A stretch of 64,000 nt of DNA from Hymenobacter citatus. Its GTDB lineage: Bacteria; Bacteroidota; Bacteroidia; Cytophagales; Hymenobacteraceae. Where the stretch lies: contig NZ_JACSCY010000006.1 of the NCBI RefSeq assembly GCF_014333615.1, positions 124,001 to 188,000 of the forward strand, in the 5' to 3' direction. How positions within the stretch are numbered: the stretch's first letter is position 1; every line of letters starts with the position of its first letter. A model generated the notes under the pieces. It had not been told where the DNA came from. It searched no databases and saw only the letters and a list, made by a program, of their open reading frames with translations. The translations under genes were made by a program, and so were the position numbers. Below, in pieces: positions 44,743 to 52,513 of this stretch.

Positions 44743-44890
44743 CGCTCGGCCATACTAAATGAGCACTACACCTAAGTAACTATTCCTTAGAGCCGTCTGC
44801 GCCACTTGCACGAGCTATACGGTAGGCAGGCGCACATAGTAGAGCTGCTGGCGCGTAGGTTTCACTCGGCATAGCCGGGCGAGCACAGTG
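44743..44890. repeat. Degenerate inverted repeat related to the 60501-60654 element
   Basis: CACTCGCTCGGCCATACTAA...TGAGCACTAC at the left and GTAGGTTTCACTCGGCATAGCCGGGCGAGCAC at the right resemble the paired arms of the element at 60501-60654 (CTCGCTCGGCTGTGCCGAGT). Internal GCC...GGCAGGCGC pairing is broken. It fills the gap between convergent csaA and the DUF4296 gene. Confidence 0.55.
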
Positions 44891-45268
44891 CTATTTCGCT
44901 TGATTGTTCTGGCTGGCTTCTTCCAGCTTCTTTTCGCGTGCTGCCAGACTATCAATAATCTCCCCGTAGATACCGTCCAGGTCTTTGTCGTGGATGGCGT
45001 AGTAGCGGTAGCTCTGCTGAAAGGTCGAATCTGAGACTTGGTGCTGCTGCAATACCAAGCGCTGCTGCTCGTTGTAGAGCGCCCGCGCCGAATCGGTGCT
45101 CAGGCGTCCCGACTCAATACGCGCTTCCAAAATGTGCAGGTCGATGAGGATGCTGCGCATTTGTTCTTTGGAGAGCAAATTGGCAGGTGGCACAGCCATT
45201 TCGGGCCGGTCGCAACTGCTCAGCAACAGGCTCAAAGACAGCAGGGCGTAGGATAAAAGAGTTTTCAC
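44891..45268 (-). CDS. DUF4296 lipoprotein
   Basis: A 125-residue protein of the Bacteroidota DUF4296 type. A GTG at 45268 gives a signal peptide VKTLLSYALLSLSLLLSSC with lipobox Cys19; no ATG fits, and the longer frame would cover the neighbouring gene's start. The mature domain has LLSKEQMRSILIDLHILEAR, STDSARALYNEQQRLVL and YYAIHDKDLDGIYGEIIDSL, a helical pattern typical of this family. Function is unknown. It faces the DUF58 gene across only 37 bases, so the two promoters must overlap. A TAACTTTG box lies five bases before the GTG. Confidence 0.8.
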   Translation of the reverse strand: MKTLLSYALLSLSLLLSSCDRPEMAVPPANLLSKEQMRSILIDLHILEARIESGRLSTDSARALYNEQQRLVLQQHQVSDSTFQQSYRYYAIHDKDLDGIYGEIIDSLAAREKKLEEASQNNQAK

Positions 45269-45273
45269 GTGGG

Positions 45274-45281
45274 CAAAGTTA
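45274..45281 (-). promoter_or_regulatory. TAnnTTTG box five bases before the DUF4296 start
   Basis: TAACTTTG on the minus strand matches the -7 element; the GTG start follows after five bases. The divergent DUF58 start is 25 bases away on the other side. Confidence 0.5.
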
Positions 45282-45305
45282 GCCAGATCCTGTAGTTTAG
45301 CCGTG

Positions 45306-46208
45306 ATGAATACGCCCGAAGCCACGCCTTTCCAGCAACTCGTGCGCCGTTTGCGGCAAATGGAGATACGTATTCTCAAGACCGCCGATGCGCAGCTACA
45401 AGGCGATTTCAGCTCGGTGTTCAAAGGAACGGGGTTGGAGTTTGATGATGTGCGCCTCTACCAGTACGGCGACGAAGTGCGCGCCATCGACTGGGCCGTA
45501 TCCAGCAAAGGCCACGGCACGTTTGTGAAGACGTACAAGGAAGAACGCGAACAGTCGGTTTTATTGCTACTCGATGTCAGCGCCTCGCAGCAGGTAGGTG
45601 CCCAGGGTAGGCGCAAGCTCGATGTGGGCCGCGACATCTGTGGTCTGTTGGCGCTGGCCGCCGCCCGGCAAGAGGCGCAGTTGGGTATTTTCGCATTTTC
45701 GGACCAAAAAGAGTTGTTTCTATCGCCGGGCAAGGGTATTCGGCACGCCTACGCCCTCATTAAACGGTTGTTTGACTTGGAGCCCCGCTCGCGTCAAACC
45801 AACGTAGCCGAGGGCATCAAGCAGGCGCTGGGCCTGCTGAAGCGGCGCAGCATTGTGCTCTTGATTTCGGATTTCATCGACACCAACTACGAGCGGGAGC
45901 TGACCATGCTGGCCCGCAAGCACGACCTGATTGTGGTGCAGCTGCTGGACCAGCGCGAGCGGGAGTTTCCGCCCCTGGGCATCATTCCGCTACTCGACCA
46001 GGAAACCGGCCGCACGGTGTGGACAAACACGTCCTCGGCGGCGTTTCGGGCTCGTTACCGGGCTACGTATGAGCAAAACCGCGAGCAGATCGGACAAATT
46101 TGCCGGCGCCACCGCACCGAGTTTCTATCCATTGCTACCGACTCCGACTTTGTGCCGCAGCTGGTGAGCTTGTTTCGGAGGCGCAACCAGCGGGGCGGCC
46201 GTGGGTAA
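45306..46208 (+). CDS. DUF58 domain protein of the Bat/MoxR set
   Basis: A 300-residue cytoplasmic protein. The DUF58 core reads GTGLEFDDVRLYQYGDEVRA, AIDWAVSSKGHGTFVKTYKE and a VWA-like fold: LLLDVSAS, then TNVAEGIKQALG and LLISDFIDTNYERE with metal-site-like Asp and Thr/Ser positions. DUF58 proteins work with MoxR AAA+ ATPases and VWA proteins (BatA/BatB) in envelope maturation or stress tolerance. The ATG at 45306 is preferred over a GTG three bases earlier. Its stop overlaps the next gene by eight bases. No moxR gene is visible upstream. Confidence 0.88.
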   Translation: MNTPEATPFQQLVRRLRQMEIRILKTADAQLQGDFSSVFKGTGLEFDDVRLYQYGDEVRAIDWAVSSKGHGTFVKTYKEEREQSVLLLLDVSASQQVGAQGRRKLDVGRDICGLLALAAARQEAQLGIFAFSDQKELFLSPGKGIRHAYALIKRLFDLEPRSRQTNVAEGIKQALGLLKRRSIVLLISDFIDTNYERELTMLARKHDLIVVQLLDQREREFPPLGIIPLLDQETGRTVWTNTSSAAFRARYRATYEQNREQIGQICRRHRTEFLSIATDSDFVPQLVSLFRRRNQRGGRG

Positions 46209-47148
46209 GCGTGGCGCTTGGGTAGGGCAGCTACTAGCGGTGCTTTTGGGGCTGCTAGCTAGCACTGCATACGGGCAGGCCGGGCCCCGCAACGACTCTT
46301 TGCCGCGGGGACGGTTTGTGCAGCCTACTGTGCGCGTGGGCCAGCCCATTCGCTACGAGCTGACTTACCGGCACGCGCCCAACCTGGAGGTGATTTTCCC
46401 GGATTCGACGGCCAGTTTCGCGCCGTTTGAGCTGATTCGGCGCTCCTACCAACCTACCCGCACCCGCCAGGGCCGCAGCCTCGACCGCACCGTGTACCTG
46501 CTGCGCACCTTTTCTCTGGACCCCGTGCAGCACCTGCGCCTGCCTGTGCTGGTGTTGCGCGGCCGCGATACGCTCACGGTGCCCGCCCTCCCCGACTCGG
46601 TGCGCCTAACGCGCACGGCGGCTCCTTTACAACCCGGTGTTCCTACCCCTACCCTCCGCGCTAATGTGCAGCCGTTGCCTGTAGAGGCGCGCTTCAACTA
46701 TCCGTACTGGCTGGCGGGTTTCGCAGCGTTGGCACTTGTGGCCGGGGGGCTGGTACTAGGCTTTCGCAAGCGCCTGCGCCGACGCTACCAACGATACCGT
46801 CGGCGCAAAAACCACGCGTATTTTCTGGCACAGTATGCCCGCCACGTGGAGCGGTTTGAGCTGTCGCGCTCCCTTACCAATATGGAGCGCGCCATCACAC
46901 TCTGGAAAAACTACCTCAGCACCCTCGAAAACAACAGCATCAACAGCCTGACTACCCGCGAGATAGTAGCGCACTACCACCACGACCCACGCGTGGCTCA
47001 GGCCCTGCACCTGGCCGACCGCATGATCTACGGCAACCAGCTCATGGAGGAAGAAACCGAAAGTGCCTTGGTATTTGAGCTGTTGCGCGAGTTTGCAGAA
47101 GTGCGCTATCAGGCCGATGAGCGCTCAGCGAATCCAGCACGGCAGTAG
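46201..47148 (+). CDS. BatD-like membrane protein of the Bat set
   Basis: A 315-residue exported membrane protein. The GTG start at 46201 overlaps the DUF58 gene by eight bases, indicating coupled translation. A signal peptide (LLAVLLGLLASTAYGQ) is followed by a BatD-like beta domain (RFVQPTVRVGQPIRYELTYR, TFSLDPVQHLRLPVL), one transmembrane helix (YWLAGFAALALVAGGLVLGF, about residues 163-182) and a basic cytoplasmic tail (RKRLRRRYQRYRRRKNH) with a helical end. In Bacteroidota an equivalent protein usually sits between DUF58 and batA; here batA is 5.4 kb further on. Role inferred from context. Confidence 0.75.
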   Translation: MGKRGAWVGQLLAVLLGLLASTAYGQAGPRNDSLPRGRFVQPTVRVGQPIRYELTYRHAPNLEVIFPDSTASFAPFELIRRSYQPTRTRQGRSLDRTVYLLRTFSLDPVQHLRLPVLVLRGRDTLTVPALPDSVRLTRTAAPLQPGVPTPTLRANVQPLPVEARFNYPYWLAGFAALALVAGGLVLGFRKRLRRRYQRYRRRKNHAYFLAQYARHVERFELSRSLTNMERAITLWKNYLSTLENNSINSLTTREIVAHYHHDPRVAQALHLADRMIYGNQLMEEETESALVFELLREFAEVRYQADERSANPARQ

Positions 47149-47201
47149 CTCAAATAGCCCCTTAAGAACTGCGCTATCCTAGATATTATACTCAGCACTA
47201 A

Positions 47202-48044
47202 TTATTTACCAGCCGTATGCGCAGTAGGCTTGAACACAGTACGCAACGCGTGCAGCGCGGCTGGATGGTAGATTGTTGCGTGCGTTTCTTCGGGCATAGA
47301 TTCGTAGTACCACCGGATAGTGCGCTTCGCTGCTTTCAGCGCGGATGGTAACCGGCGCGATTCCGGAATCTGAGCATCATCGCTGCTGGAGGCAACGTAC
47401 ACCGTTTTTGCCGGACCGCTGTAGCTCGTTAGCAGTGCCTTGGCCTGGTCTACCAACTGGCCCTTGTTCCACCACAGGCTAGGGTCGAAGGCAATATAGG
47501 TGTCGAAAAGCTCTGGCTCCAAGAGCAGTGTTTCCAGCACAAACAGGCCCGCCAACGACTCCCCCATGATGGCCGTTTCGGCAGCGGTGTGGTACCGTTC
47601 CCGGATTAGGGGCATGAGCTCCGTGCGAATAAACAGCCGAAATGCGGCCGATCCGCCTACCTGTGGGGCAATCTTCCGATCTTCTTCGCTGTTGGTGGGG
47701 CCAGTCAGGTCGCGCCGGCGTTGGGTATTTTCAATTCCGACCAATATAAACGGGCGCATGGTTCCGTTGCCCGTGAGCACCTGCACCAAACCAGCCACAT
47801 GCAGGAAGTCTTCTTTCTGCCCGCCATCGGGCATATACAGCACGGGCAGCCGGATGGCGGCTGAATCGGTATAACCCGGTGGCACATACACGTTGATGCG
47901 GCGCGTTTCGTGCAGCGCCTCCGACGGCAGCGTGAAGGTTTGCCCGATGGTCAGGGGCGTGGACGTTGTTTGGGCGTGCGCCGCTGGGTAACAGCTCACA
48001 AAGAGCAACAAGGCGCAGAGTACAAAGAGACGACTAGCTTTCAC
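47202..48044 (-). CDS. Alpha/beta-hydrolase, esterase family (putative esterase D/enterochelin-esterase-like)
   Basis: A 280-residue secreted hydrolase of the putative esterase (PF00756-like) group. The GTG at 48044 begins a signal sequence (VKASRLFVLCALLLFVSC...AHAQ); a Cys at residue 18 may make it a lipoprotein. RRINVYVPPGYTDSAAIRLP and VLYMPDGG start the hydrolase domain, the nucleophile elbow is MGESLAGL (GxSxxG, Ser), ending with DAQIPESRRL and an ETHATIYHPA segment that supplies the catalytic His. Substrate unknown: acyl ester, siderophore or carbohydrate ester. It breaks the Bat set and is divergent from the acyltransferase gene. Confidence 0.8.
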   Translation of the reverse strand: MKASRLFVLCALLLFVSCYPAAHAQTTSTPLTIGQTFTLPSEALHETRRINVYVPPGYTDSAAIRLPVLYMPDGGQKEDFLHVAGLVQVLTGNGTMRPFILVGIENTQRRRDLTGPTNSEEDRKIAPQVGGSAAFRLFIRTELMPLIRERYHTAAETAIMGESLAGLFVLETLLLEPELFDTYIAFDPSLWWNKGQLVDQAKALLTSYSGPAKTVYVASSSDDAQIPESRRLPSALKAAKRTIRWYYESMPEETHATIYHPAALHALRTVFKPTAHTAGK

Positions 48045-48292
48045 AAGAAAGAGAATAGTATAAGATACCGGAAGGAGCCGCGAAGGTACGCGAATGAGCC
48101 TAGGCCCCGCGCTTATCCCTTGTATTCTAGGCACGGGAAGAATCGGTGGTTGCTGCTAGCTCTTCCCCGCTCGTGCAGGTACACGTCGTACCAAACTACA
48201 CGCCCAGTGCAGAGAGGCCTACCCCTACTGCGCCTTTGCTCGGTTTGTATACTTTGCGAAAGATTTATCTTCTCGCCTGTATAGCCGATCTG

Positions 48293-49411
48293 ATGCCAAT
48301 AACACACAACAAGGAGCTAGCCGCCCCACCCCACTACCCCGTCTTAGACGGTCTGCGCGGAGTTGCGGCCATCATCGTGGTTACCTTTCATCTGACCGAG
48401 CCACTAGGAACTGGGCATCTGGATATTCTGGTCAATCACGGCTATTTGGCGGTCGACTTCTTCTTCCTGTTATCTGGCTTCGTGATTGGCTACGCCTATG
48501 ATGACCGTTGGTACAAGATGAGCGTGAGCGGTTTCCTAAAGCGCCGGATCGCACGCCTCCAACCCATGGTAGTGCTGGGAGTGACCCTCGGCGCCATCGG
48601 CTTCTATTTCACGGATTCTACCATCTGGCCACTCATTCATACGGTTCCCGTCTGGAAGATGCTGTTGGTGCTGCTCATTGGGTATACCATCCTACCCGTG
48701 CCGCTGTCGCTGGATATACGGGGCTGGCAAGAGATGCACCCTTTGAATAGCGTGGGCTGGTCGTTGTTCTTCGAATACATAGCAAACCTCTTGTATGCCC
48801 TCTGGATCCGGAAGTTTTCCAACACCGCTTTATGCATTCTGGTTGGCCTCTCGGCTATTGCCCTGGCTCATTTGGCCATCACCAACGGCGACGTTAGTGG
48901 CGGCTGGACGCTGAATGTGGAGCAGGTCCGCATTGGACTCACCCGCACGATGTTCCCTTTCAGTGCTGGCCTGTTGCTTTCTCGGGTAGCCAAACCCACG
49001 GGGCGCATACGCAACGCCTTTTTCTGGTGCAGCCTGCTACTGGCTATCCTGCTGTACATGCCGCGCCTGGGCGGCGCGGCGCATCTGTGGCTGAACGGAC
49101 TTTATGAATCGGTATGCATTCTTCTTCTTTTCCCGCTCATCGTTTACCTGGGTGCCAGTAGCGCGGAGCAAACGCACCGCGAGAGCAGCCTATGCAGATT
49201 TTTGGGCGACCTATCCTACCCGCTTTACCTGGTGCACTACCCGCTGGTCTATTTTTATGTTGCTTGGATCAGCAACCATCCAGGTACCACGCTCGCGCAG
49301 GCGTGGCCCTATGCGCTACTTATTTTACTAGGCGGAATCGTGCTGGCGTATGCTGCCTTGAAATGGTACGATGAGCCGGTTCGCAAGTGGTTACGGAGAA
49401 AACTTGTGTAG
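48293..49411 (+). CDS. Acyltransferase family 3 membrane protein
   Basis: A 372-residue integral membrane acyltransferase (OatA/NodX-type acyltransferase 3). PVLDGLRGVAAIIVVTFHL (about residues 18-36) carries the Arg-containing motif and the conserved catalytic-type His, then YLAVDFFFLLSGFVIGYAY, FLKRRIARLQP and about ten transmembrane helices, ending LGDLSYPLYLVHYPLVYFYV. It transfers acetyl or other acyl groups to an extracytoplasmic sugar, lipid or peptidoglycan. The ATG at 48293 is used. The esterase gene diverges from it, so acylation and de-acylation of one surface compound is a possible but unproved pairing. Confidence 0.88.
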   Translation: MPITHNKELAAPPHYPVLDGLRGVAAIIVVTFHLTEPLGTGHLDILVNHGYLAVDFFFLLSGFVIGYAYDDRWYKMSVSGFLKRRIARLQPMVVLGVTLGAIGFYFTDSTIWPLIHTVPVWKMLLVLLIGYTILPVPLSLDIRGWQEMHPLNSVGWSLFFEYIANLLYALWIRKFSNTALCILVGLSAIALAHLAITNGDVSGGWTLNVEQVRIGLTRTMFPFSAGLLLSRVAKPTGRIRNAFFWCSLLLAILLYMPRLGGAAHLWLNGLYESVCILLLFPLIVYLGASSAEQTHRESSLCRFLGDLSYPLYLVHYPLVYFYVAWISNHPGTTLAQAWPYALLILLGGIVLAYAALKWYDEPVRKWLRRKLV

Positions 49412-49677
49412 GGTCGGAATATCAAAATATAGGCAGCCACGGCGCTGGCATCAGCCACTTACCGCTATCTGTTCTTATTCTACAGTACTCGTAGTGAGGA
49501 GCTTGAACTGCTTTTTTGCTTAGAACTAGTTTCGTAGGCAGCAAAAAACCTGTACCTTCTCCGGTATCGTACCGCAGCGCACACTTTGTAGCGCGTTGGA
49601 TAGATGGCCTACCCCGGCCACCAGGTCACGAAGCCGCTCGTCACTAGGACTACCTTCCTACCCATACTCCACATCCT

Positions 49678-50889
49678 ATGCAAACGAACCACGTTACGTA
49701 CCACCCCCAGGCCTCCGTGCCTTCTAGCCTACGGCACACCCTGCGCCGGAGTATTCTGCCAGCCGTACTGCTGAGCCTGCTTTCGGGCTGTCAAGAGGAG
49801 GTTTTTATCGACAGTGACGCGACGGGCGGAGTGGCCCCTACCCAAGTCAGCGCGCTGGCCGTTGTGCCCAAAAGCGAAGCGCTGCTGGCGCTGACTAGCT
49901 ACGACAACAAGTACTACAACCAGTACGGCACATACGGCCCTAGCTTCAAGGCCAACTACTGGTTTGATCTGGCCAAGACCCGGCGCATGGACTTCTGGAC
50001 CCAGGCCGAGGCCATCGAAACCGTCATCGACGCCTACAACGTCAACCCTACCACTGAGTACAAGAACAAAATTCAATATCTCTACAACGGCATGCGCGAT
50101 GCCCACGGCCTGCTGTGGAGCAGCAACGAGTTCAACGACGACATCATCTGGGGCTCCTTGATGTGCATCCGCGCCTACGAGATCTGGAACGACGGGGGCA
50201 TGCTGGATATGGCCCGGCAGAACTTTGACCTGGTGTGGGCCCGCGGCTGGGACACCACATTGGGCGGGGGCTTGTGGTGGAAAACCGACAAGCTTTCCAA
50301 AAATACCTGCGTGAATGCGCCGGCCGTGATTTGCGCCATGCGGCTCTACAAGGCCACCGGCGACGTGAGCTACCGCAACAAAGCCAAGATGATTATGGAT
50401 TGGCTGGTGCCGCAGATGTATGTGTCCGCCACCGGCGAAGTGAAGGGGGCAGTGAACAAAGCCGGCCAGATTACGGAAGGCGCCTTGCTGTATACGCAGG
50501 GCACCTTCATTGGAGCGGCCAATGAGCTGCGCCCCTACTACAGCAGCCCCGACTACCGGGCCATGGGCCTGAAAGCCGTGGACTACGCCCGCACCAGCTT
50601 GTCCAAGTCGCCCGGCGGTATTTTGCAGGACGAAGACGCCGTACTGGACATCCAGGGAGGTAAGTCCATCTTTGCGCGGTGGGCCTGCATTTTCGTGAAA
50701 GACACCGGCACCGCCTCCACGTACGGTCCGTGGCTGGACCTAAATGCTAGCCAGGCGTGGTCGATCCGCAACTCAAACGGCATCATGTGGAATTTGTGGA
50801 GCACGCGCACCTCCGACACGGATAATCTGAACTCGTGGCGCACGAATGGCGGCGTGTCCATGATGCTTAATCTCTATCGCTTTCGCTAG
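49678..50889 (+). CDS. GH76 family alpha-1,6-mannanase-like lipoprotein
   Basis: A 403-residue predicted lipoprotein (lipobox LLSGC, Cys38) with an (alpha/alpha)6 barrel of the GH76 type. The catalytic Asp pair of this family is visible in NEFNDDIIWG (Asp154, Asp155). LGGGLWWKTDK, CVNAPAVICAMRLYKATGD and GGILQDEDAVLDIQGGKSIF follow the family order. GH76 enzymes cut alpha-1,6-mannan chains such as fungal wall mannan. No SusC/SusD pair is next to it, so this is not a full polysaccharide utilisation locus. Its unusually long pre-lipobox region (37 residues) suggests that the start may be a later codon such as the one before the hydrophobic stretch. Confidence 0.82.
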   Translation: MQTNHVTYHPQASVPSSLRHTLRRSILPAVLLSLLSGCQEEVFIDSDATGGVAPTQVSALAVVPKSEALLALTSYDNKYYNQYGTYGPSFKANYWFDLAKTRRMDFWTQAEAIETVIDAYNVNPTTEYKNKIQYLYNGMRDAHGLLWSSNEFNDDIIWGSLMCIRAYEIWNDGGMLDMARQNFDLVWARGWDTTLGGGLWWKTDKLSKNTCVNAPAVICAMRLYKATGDVSYRNKAKMIMDWLVPQMYVSATGEVKGAVNKAGQITEGALLYTQGTFIGAANELRPYYSSPDYRAMGLKAVDYARTSLSKSPGGILQDEDAVLDIQGGKSIFARWACIFVKDTGTASTYGPWLDLNASQAWSIRNSNGIMWNLWSTRTSDTDNLNSWRTNGGVSMMLNLYRFR

Positions 50890-50933
50890 CCTAACAGATA
50901 GAAAATTAGATACTATATGTAGTCAAAAGAAAC

Positions 50934-50961
50934 AGAAAGCCCCTCCAATGAGGGGCTTTCT
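50934..50961 (+). terminator. Rho-independent terminator after GH76 gene
   Basis: A perfect 11-bp stem (50934-50944 with 50951-50961, AGAAAGCCCCT core) with a six-base loop is followed by CGTTTT. Confidence 0.88.
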
Positions 50962-51042
50962 CGTTTTCACGGTAGGGTGATAGCGCAGAGAGCAACAATC
51001 TATTATCTCTGGCATCAATTGCTATCAGACACACCTGATGAG

Positions 51043-51145
51043 AAACTGCGCTGCGTGAAGTTTTAATGAAGCATTGTTGCATATAAACCAATAACTGCTT
51101 TAATATTGCATCATTGTTTCACTAAAACTTCACGTAGCGCAGTTT
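51043..51145. repeat. MITE-like inverted repeat in the leader of the AztD-like gene
   Basis: Ends AAACTGCGCTGCGTGAAGTT (51043-51062) and its inverse (AACTTCACGTAGCGCAGTTT, 51126-51145) form 28-bp terminal inverted repeats with two mismatches, continuing toward weaker pairing between GCATTGTTGCATAT and ATATTGCATCATTG. The element is AT-rich, non-coding and 103 bases long, ending six bases before the next start codon. No target-site duplication is obvious. It looks like a miniature transposable element or an RNA leader hairpin. Confidence 0.75.
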
Positions 51146-51151
51146 ACTTCT

Positions 51152-52387
51152 ATGAAATTCAACCTTTCCACCTCTGCTTTTTTACTGGCTTTGCTCGCCA
51201 CGGCAACGCTGTCTTCGTGTGATGACAACGATTCTGAAACACTGCCAGATACAGCTGCATCTGAACAAGAGTACCGTTACGTGCGGATACTGGTAAGCGA
51301 CGAGCAAGCCACCAAGCTCACCCAGATTACCCCATCTGACGCCTCGGTAGCGTCTTTCGACACGAAGTTTCCGCTGGCTAATCTATACACCACAGCCTCG
51401 GGTCGATTTGCAACAGTGCTGTATCAAAACCAAAATCTGGTAGAGGTATTCGATACGGGCCTGGAGTCGCACGTAGACCATGTGGATGTGAAAGGCACGC
51501 CAAAGTGGGCTGCCATCACGGCCACTAGCCCGAAGCCTACCCACTTCAAGAGCAAAAACACTGAGTCGCTGATTTTCAACGACGGCGACGGCACCCTCAG
51601 CGCTGGCAACGACGCCGATTTTCATACGCCGGGCGCCAAATTCAAGACCATCAATGCCGGGCTGCTGCCGCACCACGGTGCCATGGCCCAGTTCGACAAT
51701 GGCAACTACGCCGTGACGGTTGCCCCTACCTCTGGCGCCAGCCCTACCAGCGTGCGCGTGGTGAGTAGCACGGGCAGCCTGGTGCACGCCTCCACGCTGA
51801 CGACTGGCAGCATCCACGGCAACGCCACCGATGGGCAGAACGCCGTATTTGGCTGTTTTACCACGGCTGCTAATACTTCGGGCAGCGTACTGGTAGTGAA
51901 GCAGTCGGGTGAGCAGCGCCTGATTGCTAACCCTGCTGATTTTGGTGCCTTCCGTCTGGCCAGCATCTATTACGCTGAGGGGGCCAACAAATTCATCGGC
52001 TATGTAGCAACCAAGGGAGCTTACCTCATCGACCTGGGCACTGACCGAATCACGCCCATCTACACTGGTGCAGATGCTATACAGTGTAAGGTAGACCAGG
52101 CAGGCAAGAACCTATTGATTCTTACCCTGGACGGAAAGCTGCGCGTGTACGACCTCGCCACCGGCACCTTGAAAAAGGAAGGCCAGGCCGTTGCCGCTAC
52201 CCCCGCTGCCGACACGTATAAGCCGGTGCTGGAAGCTACGGAGCGCTACGCTTACATTGCCATGCCGACGCTGGGCGAGGTGCATCAGGTGAAACTCACT
52301 GACTTCAGCAGCGTGACCAAGCACAAAGTATCGGCCCGGCCGGTGCGCCTCACAGTAGCCGGCTTCGAGAGTAGCGCTGCGCATTAA
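51152..52387 (+). CDS. AztD-like beta-propeller lipoprotein
   Basis: A 411-residue exported lipoprotein (lipobox ATLSSC, Cys23) with repeated beta segments typical of a propeller (GRFATVLYQNQNLVEVFDTG, THFKSKNTESLIFNDGDGTL, PHHGAMAQFDNGNYAVTV, IHGNATDGQNAVFGCF). These words, notably His-rich GLLPHHGAMA and the HG...FGC spacing, resemble the periplasmic zinc chaperone AztD, so metal handling is a reasonable guess; a generic lipoprotein propeller is the alternative. No zinc ABC transporter (aztABC) lies nearby. The start is preceded by a MITE-like hairpin, and a putative TATCTTTG box follows after the stop, at 52427. Confidence 0.6.
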   Translation: MKFNLSTSAFLLALLATATLSSCDDNDSETLPDTAASEQEYRYVRILVSDEQATKLTQITPSDASVASFDTKFPLANLYTTASGRFATVLYQNQNLVEVFDTGLESHVDHVDVKGTPKWAAITATSPKPTHFKSKNTESLIFNDGDGTLSAGNDADFHTPGAKFKTINAGLLPHHGAMAQFDNGNYAVTVAPTSGASPTSVRVVSSTGSLVHASTLTTGSIHGNATDGQNAVFGCFTTAANTSGSVLVVKQSGEQRLIANPADFGAFRLASIYYAEGANKFIGYVATKGAYLIDLGTDRITPIYTGADAIQCKVDQAGKNLLILTLDGKLRVYDLATGTLKKEGQAVAATPAADTYKPVLEATERYAYIAMPTLGEVHQVKLTDFSSVTKHKVSARPVRLTVAGFESSAAH

Positions 52388-52426
52388 CGGCTCACGGCTT
52401 GCCCAGGCAGCCACCGATAGAGTAGT

Positions 52427-52434
52427 ATCTTTGG
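52427..52434 (+). promoter_or_regulatory. TAnnTTTG box upstream of batA
   Basis: TATCTTTG lies about 80 bases before the batA start, followed by a short palindrome (CTTCCGTGGCGGAAG). Its position suggests that batA has its own promoter and is not read from the split Bat genes upstream. Confidence 0.4.
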
Positions 52435-52513
52435 AAGACTTCCGTGGCGGAAGGGATACAGTCGTATCCTGCACGCCCGGGAGTCTTTTGCCGTTTACTC
52501 TGCTTTTTACTCT

